Shown here in pieces: positions 1-5,376 of a stretch of 5,376 nt of DNA (position 1 is the first letter of the stretch; each line of letters begins with the position of its first letter). The position numbers and the translations under genes are program-made. Under the pieces are notes generated by a model that ran no database searches, was not told where the DNA came from, and worked only from the letters and a program-made list of their open reading frames with translations. The DNA lies in NCBI GenBank assembly GCA_017556595.1, contig JAFYML010000199.1, positions 1 to 5,376 on the forward strand, read 5' to 3'. Source of the stretch: Bacteroides sp. Its GTDB lineage: Bacteria > Bacteroidota > Bacteroidia > Bacteroidales > Bacteroidaceae.

Positions 1-1
1 A

Positions 2-820
2 TCAGAACGTTCGTTCCGTATCATGTTTACCGACCCAACTAATTTCGATTCAACATTAAAGTTGGTACGTAATATTATTATAGTGCAAGTCGATGAAACT
101 CGCTATACTCAACCAAAAATGAGTGCTGCCAAAGATGTTTATGCAGCCCCTCAAGCTATTCTTACTATTCAAGCTCCTACCGAGGCTTCTTTGGGTGGCT
201 TCATCACTGAAAATACCAATAAGATTATCGATTACTTCACTACGCAAGAAATGAACCGCCAGATGCAAATCTTGGAAAACAATCATAGCGAGTTTATTTC
301 AAATAAGGTAAAGGAAATGTTCGATTGCGATGTATGGGTATCGGGCGAATTATCTTCGTTCAAGGAAGGTAAAGACTTCTATTGGTTTGGTACAAACACA
401 GCGACTCGCGATCGTAACTTTGTAATCTATTCATACCCTTATACTGCATACGATACATTTACAAAAGAGTACTTCACACATAAGCGCGACTCTGTTATGC
501 GTGTAAATATTCCTGGTGCACGCGAAGGTATGTATATGGAAACAGATACGTTGATGACTAAGGTTAAGGGATTGAACGTTCAAGGCCAATATGCGCTTGA
601 AGCACGCGGCTTATGGCGTGTGAAGGCCGACATGATGGGTGGCCCATTTGTTTCGCATGCTCGTGTAGATACCATAAACAATCGAGTGGTTGTGGCAGAA
701 GTGTTCGTTTATTCGCCCGATACACGCAAACGCGATTTGATTCGCCAAATGGAGGCTTCACTCTATACTTTGAGATTGCCGGGTGTGGACGCTTCTCAAG
801 CCAATGATTCAATCAAGTAA
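2..820 (+). CDS. DUF4837-like protein, 5' end missing (C-terminal 272 residues)
   Basis: The reading frame is open from base 2 to the TAA at 818-820, so the true start lies upstream; the ATG at base 23 is an internal Met, since the seven preceding codons (SERSFRI) are also open and read like protein. I recognise the sequence as resembling the DUF4837 family of Bacteroidales, roughly 330-residue proteins usually predicted to be exported or lipid-anchored. The signal peptide would be in the missing part, so location cannot be checked here. Counting from the Met at base 23, visible landmarks are MFTDPTNFDSTLKLVRNII at 1-19, a Trp/Tyr-rich segment around 119-150, and a C-terminal block GLWRVKADMMGGPFVSHAR at 196-214 followed by a probable beta strand (VVVAEVFVYSP). 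No catalytic motif or membrane segment is visible. It lies 20 bases before pdxA on the same strand and is probably co-transcribed. Function is unknown; family assignment is from memory of related sequences and is fairly secure. Confidence 0.8.
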   Translation, partial: SERSFRIMFTDPTNFDSTLKLVRNIIIVQVDETRYTQPKMSAAKDVYAAPQAILTIQAPTEASLGGFITENTNKIIDYFTTQEMNRQMQILENNHSEFISNKVKEMFDCDVWVSGELSSFKEGKDFYWFGTNTATRDRNFVIYSYPYTAYDTFTKEYFTHKRDSVMRVNIPGAREGMYMETDTLMTKVKGLNVQGQYALEARGLWRVKADMMGGPFVSHARVDTINNRVVVAEVFVYSPDTRKRDLIRQMEASLYTLRLPGVDASQANDSIK

Positions 821-840
821 ATATTAACAAGATATATAGA

Positions 841-1938
841 ATGGGAAATAATAAGATAAGAATTGGCATAACTCAAGGAGATATAAACGGAGTTGGCTAT
901 GAAGTGATTTTAAAGACTTTTGCCGAACCGTTAATGTTCGAACTATGTACACCTATCGTGTATGGTTCTCCCAAAGTAGCTGCTTACCATCGTAAGGCTT
1001 TCGAGTTGCCTACTAATTTTAGCATCGTAAATTCTGCTTCCGAAGCTCAAGAAGGAAGAATGAGCATCGTTAATTGTTCTGACGATGAAGTGAAGGTAGA
1101 GTTCGCAAAGGCCGATGCAGAATCGGGTAAGGCCGCTTTTGCCGCTTTGGAAAAGGCTATCGAAGAGTATAAAGAGGGATTGATCGATGTTATTGTTACA
1201 GCTCCAATTAATAAGCATACCATTCAGTCAGAAGATTTCTCGTTCCCCGGTCATACAGAATATATTGAACAAAAATTGGGAGATGCATCTCAAAAGGCTT
1301 TGATGATTTTGATGAAAGGTGATTTCCGTGTAGCATTGGTTACAGGTCATTTGCCCGTAAGTCAGATTGCTTCACATATAACAAAAGAGTTGATAACCGA
1401 AAAGATAGCAATCTTCTACGAATCATTGAAGCAAGATTTCGGAATAAGTGCTCCTCGCATTGCCGTATTGTCATTGAATCCTCATGCCGGCGATAGCGGT
1501 TTGTTGGGTAAGGAAGAAGAAGAAATCATCATTCCGGCCATACAAGAAATGGTTGATAAGGGTATTCAATGCTTTGGCCCATATCCTGCTGACGGTTTCA
1601 TGGGTTCTGATAATTATACCCATTTCGATGGTATCTTGGCCATGTATCACGACCAAGGTTTGGCACCATTCAAAGCATTGGCTATGGACGATGGTGTGAA
1701 CTTTACTGCAGGATTGCCGGTTGTACGCACCTCTCCTGCACATGGAACAGCATACGACATTGCTGGTAAGGGTGTAGCTAAAGAAGACTCTTTCCGTCAA
1801 GCAATCTATGTTGCCATTGATGTATATCGCAATCGTTGTCGCGATAAGTATGCACATAGAAATCCGCTTAGAAAACAATATTACGAAAAGCGTGACGATA
1901 GCGACAAGTTAAAACTTGACAATCCAGACGAAGCATAA
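841..1938 (+). CDS. pdxA: 4-hydroxythreonine-4-phosphate dehydrogenase PdxA
   Basis: PdxA performs the NAD-dependent oxidation of 4-phosphohydroxy-L-threonine; the product decarboxylates to 3-amino-2-oxopropyl phosphate, which PdxJ condenses with deoxyxylulose 5-phosphate in pyridoxal phosphate synthesis. It is a cytoplasmic, metal-dependent homodimer in studied members. The 365 residues carry the family signatures in order: GITQGDINGVGYE at 9-21, APINKH at 121-126, PGHTEYIEQ at 136-144 (substrate-contacting His138/Thr139), GHLPVSQI at 169-176, LNPHAGDSGLLG at 212-223, YHDQGLAPFKAL at 269-280 and TSPAHGTAYDIAGKG at 297-311. His170, His215 and His270 match the three metal-binding histidines of E. 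coli PdxA, so the enzyme looks intact. The protein is longer than E. coli PdxA (329 residues), partly through a charged C-terminal tail from about 340. The ATG at 841 is the first in frame and places the glycine-rich N-terminal motif correctly; no Shine-Dalgarno is present, as is usual in Bacteroidota. The stop lies 2 bases before the next gene. Confidence 0.97.
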   Translation: MGNNKIRIGITQGDINGVGYEVILKTFAEPLMFELCTPIVYGSPKVAAYHRKAFELPTNFSIVNSASEAQEGRMSIVNCSDDEVKVEFAKADAESGKAAFAALEKAIEEYKEGLIDVIVTAPINKHTIQSEDFSFPGHTEYIEQKLGDASQKALMILMKGDFRVALVTGHLPVSQIASHITKELITEKIAIFYESLKQDFGISAPRIAVLSLNPHAGDSGLLGKEEEEIIIPAIQEMVDKGIQCFGPYPADGFMGSDNYTHFDGILAMYHDQGLAPFKALAMDDGVNFTAGLPVVRTSPAHGTAYDIAGKGVAKEDSFRQAIYVAIDVYRNRCRDKYAHRNPLRKQYYEKRDDSDKLKLDNPDEA

Positions 1939-1940
1939 GC

Positions 1941-3149
1941 ATGGTAAAGCCGGAAATCCAACAAATAAAACAACGTTTCGAGATTATTGGAACCTATCCT
2001 CCATTACTTCGCGCAATAGATGTTGCTGTTCAAGTGGCACCTACCGATCTCTCTGTGTTGATAACTGGAGAGAGTGGAGTGGGAAAGGAGAGCTTTCCGC
2101 AGATTATCCACCAATTTAGCCGACGCAAGCATGGTCGATACATAGCGGTGAATTGTGGTGCCATACCCGAAGGTACTATCGATTCCGAATTGTTTGGCCA
2201 TGAAAAAGGCGCGTTTACAGGCGCTATTGGCGAACGTAAAGGCTACTTTGGCGAGGCTAATGGAGGTACTATCTTCTTGGACGAAGTGGGCGAACTTCCT
2301 TTGTCCACCCAAGCACGTTTGTTGCGAGTGTTGGAGAGTGGCGAGTTTATTAAAGTTGGTTCATCTACCGTTGAAAAGACCGATGTTCGTATCGTTGCTG
2401 CAACCAATGCCAACCTTACCAAAGCTATTTCAGAAGGACGTTTCCGTGAAGACTTGTATTATCGTTTAAATACTATTCCCATTCAAATACCACCTTTGCG
2501 CGAACGTGGAAGCGACATCCACTTGTTGTTTAGAAAGTTTGCTTCCGATTTTGCCGAGAAGTACCGCATGCCAAGCATTCAGTTGACCGACGATGCTAAA
2601 GAACTATTGCAAGCTTATCGTTGGCCAGGAAATGTACGCCAATTAAAGAATATCACAGAACAAATCTCAATTATCGAAACCAATAGAGAAATTAATGCAG
2701 AAGTGTTGGATAGTTACTTGCCTAAAGCTAACCTCTCTTCGAACTTACCGGCCTTGTTGGTTTCGAACGATTCGAAAACATTTGAAAGCGAACGCGAGAT
2801 TCTGTACAAGGTGTTATTTGATATGCGACAAGATGTTACCGAATTGAAGAAGTTGGTGCACGACATCATGTCTAACCAAGGGAAGCCTACTCAAGGCGTT
2901 TCCTATTACACTGCCGACGCACAATTACTTACTCCAGTTGCTCCCGAAAAGACAAAAACGTCTCCAATCATCGATTATCAAGATACCGAGGAATATATCG
3001 AGGACGATTCTATCTTGGAAAATGTGGAGAAGACAGCAATACTTAATGTGTTGAAGAAATATCGCGGAAACAGAAAGCAAACCGCCGAAGAATTGAATAT
3101 CTCAGTACGAACACTCTATCGAAAACTCAAGGAATATGGCTTGGATTAA
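1941..3149 (+). CDS. Sigma-54-dependent transcriptional activator lacking a sensory domain
   Basis: This is a bacterial enhancer-binding protein: an AAA+ ATPase that remodels RNA polymerase holding sigma-54 (RpoN) to open promoters of the -24/-12 type. The 402 residues start almost directly with the AAA+ domain (about 12-240). Visible motifs are Walker A GESGVGKE (43-50), the sigma-54-contacting loop GAFTGA (90-95), Walker B IFLDEVGEL (111-119, D114/E115), a sensor I region VAATNANL (152-159), RFREDLYYRL (167-176) with R169 and R175 spaced like the PspF arginine fingers, and the sensor II region WPGNVRQL (228-235). A linker of about 95 residues (262-356) holds a probable helical or coiled-coil segment (about 283-310). 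A Fis-type helix-turn-helix closes the protein (about 360-402; NRKQTAEELNISVRTLYRKL at 377-396). There is no receiver, GAF or PAS domain, so control must come from a partner, expression level or the linker. It starts 2 bases after the pdxA stop and its end overlaps lptE by 14 bases. Its targets are unknown. Confidence 0.95.
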   Translation: MVKPEIQQIKQRFEIIGTYPPLLRAIDVAVQVAPTDLSVLITGESGVGKESFPQIIHQFSRRKHGRYIAVNCGAIPEGTIDSELFGHEKGAFTGAIGERKGYFGEANGGTIFLDEVGELPLSTQARLLRVLESGEFIKVGSSTVEKTDVRIVAATNANLTKAISEGRFREDLYYRLNTIPIQIPPLRERGSDIHLLFRKFASDFAEKYRMPSIQLTDDAKELLQAYRWPGNVRQLKNITEQISIIETNREINAEVLDSYLPKANLSSNLPALLVSNDSKTFESEREILYKVLFDMRQDVTELKKLVHDIMSNQGKPTQGVSYYTADAQLLTPVAPEKTKTSPIIDYQDTEEYIEDDSILENVEKTAILNVLKKYRGNRKQTAEELNISVRTLYRKLKEYGLD

Positions 3150-3660
3150 CTATATATTAAGGTCATTTGTCGCTTTAGTAGCTTTGTTTACACTCAATGG
3201 TTGTAGCATATCGTTGGGTTTGGCTCCTATCAGTTCTATTGATTATAATAAGGTGAAGACTATCTCCATAGCCGAATTCCCTAATAGGGCAGAGTATGTA
3301 TATGCTCCGTTGGCAGTCGAGTTCAACCAAGAACTTAAGGATATGTTTATCCAGCAAACTCGTTTGCAATTGGTGGATAATGGTGGCGACTTGGAAATCT
3401 CGGGTGAGATTATAGGATACAACCAGTATAATGAGTCGGTTGCTGCCGATGGTTATTCTTCGAAAGTGAAACTAACCGTTACCATCAATGTGGTTTATGT
3501 GAACAATACAAATCATGACGAAGACTTTGAGCGCCAATTCTCGGCCTATCGTGTATATGATTCTACTCAATTGCTGACCGAAGTTCAAGACCAATTGATA
3601 GGTGAAATGGTGAAAGAGATTACCGAGCAAATATTCAATTCAACTGTAGCAAATTGGTAA
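3136..3660 (+). CDS. lptE: LptE-type LPS-assembly lipoprotein
   Basis: LptE is the outer-membrane lipoprotein that plugs and supports the LptD barrel, which inserts lipopolysaccharide into the outer leaflet. The 174 residues begin with a signal peptide: a short polar start with Arg9, a hydrophobic core (about 10-20) and a lipobox LNGC with the lipidated Cys at 23. Asn at the lipobox -2 position is slightly unusual but tolerable. The residues after Cys (SISLGL) have no acidic cluster of the kind that marks surface-exposed lipoproteins in Bacteroidota, consistent with a protein facing the periplasm. The mature part has the features I associate with Bacteroidota LptE: KTISIAEFPNRA (41-52), a conserved TRLQLVDNGGDLEISGEI stretch (75-92), alternating beta-strand residues at 110-122, and a VANW end. 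The ATG at 3136 lies inside the activator gene (14-base overlap); no later ATG precedes the lipobox, and this start gives a complete signal peptide. Sequence similarity between LptE proteins of different phyla is low, so the assignment rests on the Bacteroidota family form. Confidence 0.88.
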   Translation: MAWINYILRSFVALVALFTLNGCSISLGLAPISSIDYNKVKTISIAEFPNRAEYVYAPLAVEFNQELKDMFIQQTRLQLVDNGGDLEISGEIIGYNQYNESVAADGYSSKVKLTVTINVVYVNNTNHDEDFERQFSAYRVYDSTQLLTEVQDQLIGEMVKEITEQIFNSTVANW

Positions 3661-4451
3661 TGCGTATGGCTATTGGGAATGTACAATATTGGATTCAGCA
3701 TCCTGAAGCATTAGATAAGGACTCTTTGTACGAGTTGCGCAATTTAGTCTCTCGTTATCCCTATTTTCAAGCAGCCCGTTTGCTCTTGTTGAAGAACTTA
3801 TACATTTTGCGCGACCCCTCTTTTGGCGAGGAATTGCGTAGAACAATTATCTATATTCCTAATCGTTTAATGCTTTTCCAACTGATAGAGGGTGGAACAT
3901 TCGCATTAAAAGCATTAAAGCCTGCTACTCAATCAGCTCAACAAGCATTGGAAGATGTTTCTATCGATAGAACATTGTCGTTGATTGATGCCTTTTTGGC
4001 AACAGTGCCAAGCGAAGTTCAAGAGAACGATACCATCGAGATGGATTATGCGATTGACTATACCACCTATCTGATGAATGAAGGTGACGAGCAAACAACC
4101 ACCTCCGAAGCAGCAAACGAACCAAATCTATTGAAAGGACAAAACCTGATTGATGACTTCATCGAACAGTCGGAAAGTGCGGACAAGGAGACCGATGCTG
4201 CTTCCGCCAAGTCATCGGGTTTGCTCGATTTGTCAGATATCAAGCCTGCTGTTCAAACAGAGTCGGACGAGCTTGACGAGACCTGTTTTACCGAGACTTT
4301 AGCCAAAATTTATGTAAAACAGCAGCGATATGATAAGGCTATTGAAATTATAAGGAAATTAAGTTTGAATTATCCAAAAAAAAATGCTTACTTTGCAGAC
4401 CAAATCAGATTTTTAGAAAGATTGATTATTAACGCTAAATTTAAACAATAA
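3660..4451 (+). CDS. Uncharacterised protein with TPR-like C-terminus, between lptE and secG
   Basis: This 263-residue protein has no assigned function that I know of, but I recall closely similar proteins at the same position in other Bacteroidales. The N-terminal part (1-115) is predicted helical and includes LYELRNLVSRYPYFQAARLL (23-42). A middle region (about 116-205) is acidic and low in complexity, rich in Ser, Thr, Asp, Glu and Ala, and looks disordered. The C-terminal part (about 207-260) resembles one tetratricopeptide repeat: FTETLAKIYVKQQRYDKAIE (210-229), with the typical Ala/Tyr spacing, then LNYPKKNAYFADQIRFLERL. There is no signal peptide or membrane segment, so it is probably cytoplasmic, perhaps a scaffold or interaction protein. 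I chose the ATG at 3660, which overlaps the lptE stop as TAATG and suggests translational coupling; the ATG at 3666 (two codons later) is an alternative, while an upstream TTG at 3654 is less likely. secG follows after 2 bases. Confidence 0.85.
   Translation: MRMAIGNVQYWIQHPEALDKDSLYELRNLVSRYPYFQAARLLLLKNLYILRDPSFGEELRRTIIYIPNRLMLFQLIEGGTFALKALKPATQSAQQALEDVSIDRTLSLIDAFLATVPSEVQENDTIEMDYAIDYTTYLMNEGDEQTTTSEAANEPNLLKGQNLIDDFIEQSESADKETDAASAKSSGLLDLSDIKPAVQTESDELDETCFTETLAKIYVKQQRYDKAIEIIRKLSLNYPKKNAYFADQIRFLERLIINAKFKQ
4376..4384 (+). repeat. Run of nine A inside the TPR-like gene
   Basis: Nine consecutive A residues cover the end of codon 239 (Pro), codons 240-241 (Lys-Lys) and the first two bases of codon 242 (Asn) of the gene at 3660-4451. 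The annotated frame continues intact through it and the downstream residues fit the family, so the run length as given is correct for a full-length product. Such runs can cause polymerase slippage or sequencing errors. A shift in either direction would add roughly 10 to 20 foreign residues before a stop and remove the conserved C-terminal end. Confidence 0.6.
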
Positions 4452-4453
4452 CA

Positions 4454-4813
4454 ATGTATCTTATTTTAATTATTTCAATGGTGATTGTGTCGGTACTGAT
4501 GTGCCTCATTGTGCTGATTCAAAAGTCAAAAGGAGGCGGTCTTTCATCGGCCTTCGCATCATCAAACAAAATTTTTAGTGTGCGTAAAGAAGCAGACTTT
4601 TTGGAAAAAACAACTTGGACTTTGGCTGGCTTGATGGTTATTTTCAGTATTCTTTCTGCTTACACACTTCCTTCTAACAAAGCAGTAGAACAAAGTGCTA
4701 TTATGAAGCAAGCACAAGAAGAAGCAGCAACCAATCCGTATTCTATGCCTCTTAGCTCAGATGCACCGGTATTGGAAATGCCTACAGCAGCAACCGATTC
4801 TGCTTCAAACTAA
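4454..4813 (+). CDS. secG: Preprotein translocase subunit SecG
   Basis: SecG is the small non-essential subunit of the SecYEG channel in the inner membrane, assisting SecA-driven export of unfolded proteins. The 119 residues show the SecG layout: a first membrane helix (about 2-22), the signature loop QKSKGGGLSSAFASSNKIF (23-41) and a second helix (about 54-71, preceded by DFLEKTTW). In E. coli SecG both ends face the periplasm and the glycine-rich loop is cytoplasmic, and the same is expected here. Beyond residue 72 there is a polar tail of about 48 residues rich in Ala, Ser, Thr and Glu, low in complexity. The overall length is close to the 110 residues of E. coli SecG. The ATG at 4454 directly precedes the first helix and follows the previous stop by 2 bases; the upstream sequence is A-rich without Shine-Dalgarno. 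It is the last gene before a terminator-like hairpin. Confidence 0.95.
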   Translation: MYLILIISMVIVSVLMCLIVLIQKSKGGGLSSAFASSNKIFSVRKEADFLEKTTWTLAGLMVIFSILSAYTLPSNKAVEQSAIMKQAQEEAATNPYSMPLSSDAPVLEMPTAATDSASN

Positions 4814-4844
4814 TCATTAGTATTTAAAGACAAACCCAATAGTT

Positions 4845-4888
4845 AAGCGGGATTGCGCAAGCTGTTGTGCAATCCCGCTTGCTGTTTT
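4845..4888 (+). terminator. Probable intrinsic terminator after secG
   Basis: Bases 4845-4860 and 4865-4880 form a 16-base-pair stem, perfect except for one G-U wobble (4857 with 4868), closed by the four-base loop GCTG (4861-4864). The stem contains a GCGGG/CCCGC block near its base. It is followed by GCTG and then TTTT at 4885-4888, so the T run is short and offset by four bases from the stem. The minus strand has no comparable T run beyond the stem, so the orientation matches secG. It begins 31 bases after the secG stop and ends 12 bases before the start of the next gene, which is very close for a simple terminator; partial read-through or a role in the leader of the MFS gene is possible. 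Confidence 0.75.
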
Positions 4889-4900
4889 AATAGAATAGCT

Positions 4901-5376
4901 ATGACAACATCTATGAAAGTACAAACAACATTGCGCGATTCTGCCGCTTTGCGTTGGACGGCCTTGCTTTTGTTGGCAATGGCCATGTTTTTTGCTTATA
5001 TCTTTATGGACATTCTTTCTCCCATTAAAGATTTGATGCAATCTACTCGTGGTTGGGACTCTACTGCATTCGGAACAATGCAAGGATCTGAAACCTTTTT
5101 GAATGTATTTGTCTTCTTCCTTATTTTTGCCGGTATCATCCTCGACAAGATGGGTGTGCGTTTCACCGCACTCTTGTCCGGTGTGGTAATGCTTGTGGGT
5201 GCAGCAATCAACTGGTATGCTGTGACCGAGGCATTTATGGGAAGCAATTTGGAAACTTGGTTCAATAATCATTTGAACTATATTCCCGGTTTCGACGAAT
5301 TGGGTATCTCTCCCTTCTATTTGGGTATGCCTGCATCGGCTAAGTTTGCAGCCGTTGGCTTTATGATATTCGGTTG
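4901..5376 (+). CDS. MFS transporter, 3' end missing (first 158 residues)
   Basis: This is the N-terminal part of a major facilitator superfamily transporter, an inner-membrane carrier driven by ion gradients or facilitated diffusion; the substrate cannot be told. The frame runs from the ATG at 4901 through the right edge without a stop. Visible are a short polar start with RDSAALRWTAL (12-22), a first membrane helix (about 19-38), a second (about 64-81), the loop after helix 2 with DKMGVR (82-87) matching the MFS motif A pattern D-x-x-G-x-R, and a third helix (about 88-107). Residues 108-145 form a long polar loop before the next hydrophobic stretch (146-158), larger than in most MFS proteins. 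An in-frame ATG at 4913 (MKVQTT) is an alternative start. I recall an MFS gene at this place after secG in other Bacteroidales. The terminator-like hairpin just upstream suggests separate or read-through-dependent expression. No clear Bacteroidota promoter is visible in the 87-base gap. Confidence 0.88.
   Translation, partial: MTTSMKVQTTLRDSAALRWTALLLLAMAMFFAYIFMDILSPIKDLMQSTRGWDSTAFGTMQGSETFLNVFVFFLIFAGIILDKMGVRFTALLSGVVMLVGAAINWYAVTEAFMGSNLETWFNNHLNYIPGFDELGISPFYLGMPASAKFAAVGFMIFG

Noticed and set aside
1661..1676. Possible sigma-54 promoter (TGGCAC followed by AAAGC)
   Set aside because: The GG-to-GC spacing is one base too long, the -12 part lacks TTGC, and the site is inside pdxA.
1471..1878. 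Minus-strand open frame of 135 codons opposite pdxA
   Set aside because: It is fully covered by conserved pdxA codons carrying the metal-binding histidines; the translation has no protein-like features of its own.
2035..2050. Second TGGCAC sequence as a -24 element
   Set aside because: No GC at the required -12 distance; it lies in the coding sequence for the activator's AAA+ domain.
3654..3662. TTG at 3654 as start of the TPR-like protein
   Set aside because: It would extend the protein by only two residues and lies inside the end of lptE; the ATG at 3660 forming TAATG is the more natural start.
4814..4844. Bacteroidota-type promoter (TAnnTTTG with upstream TTG) before the MFS gene
   Set aside because: The region contains A/T-rich words such as TATTTAAAG but no good match to the -7 consensus with a properly spaced -33 element.
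4817..5272. Minus-strand open frames of 151 and 89 codons opposite the MFS gene
   Set aside because: Translations are rich in Cys, His and Lys without any recognisable domain, they run through the terminator or the MFS coding region, and the + strand frame gives a clear membrane transporter.

Overview
The window looks like chromosomal DNA from a member of the Bacteroidota, most likely the order Bacteroidales (Bacteroides/Prevotella-like). Evidence: moderate-to-low GC with A/T-rich codon use; start codons without Shine-Dalgarno motifs and with A-rich upstream sequence; the DUF4837-type protein; and the gene order DUF4837 - pdxA - sigma-54 activator - lptE - TPR-like protein - secG - MFS, which I recall as a Bacteroidales arrangement. 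Genus cannot be fixed from the sequence alone.

Layout: all seven genes lie on the + strand with almost no non-coding DNA. 2-820 is the 3' part of a DUF4837-like gene, running off the left edge. 841-1938 is pdxA (vitamin B6 synthesis). 1941-3149 is a sigma-54-dependent transcriptional activator without an N-terminal sensory domain. 3136-3660 is an LptE-type outer-membrane lipoprotein overlapping the activator gene by 14 bases. 3660-4451 is an uncharacterised protein with a TPR-like C-terminus, its start overlapping the lptE stop by one base. 4454-4813 is secG. A strong hairpin (4845-4880) followed by a short T run then closes the cluster. An MFS transporter gene begins at 4901 and leaves the window at the right edge.

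How the genes fit together: junctions from pdxA to secG are +2, -14, -1 and +2 bases, so this is very probably one transcription unit, probably including the upstream DUF4837 gene (20-base gap). Three products act at the envelope: LptE in LPS assembly at the outer membrane, SecG in the Sec translocon, and the probable lipoprotein-like DUF4837 protein. PdxA is metabolic. The activator's targets are unknown; I see no convincing -24/-12 promoter in the window.

I found no mobile element, CRISPR array, tRNA or rRNA, and no gene-free stretch over 90 bases. The window is mainly conserved core genome and I do not see a new biological system. The points most worth a second look are the sensor-less activator with its long linker, the uncharacterised protein between lptE and secG, and the terminator hairpin lying directly before the MFS start codon.
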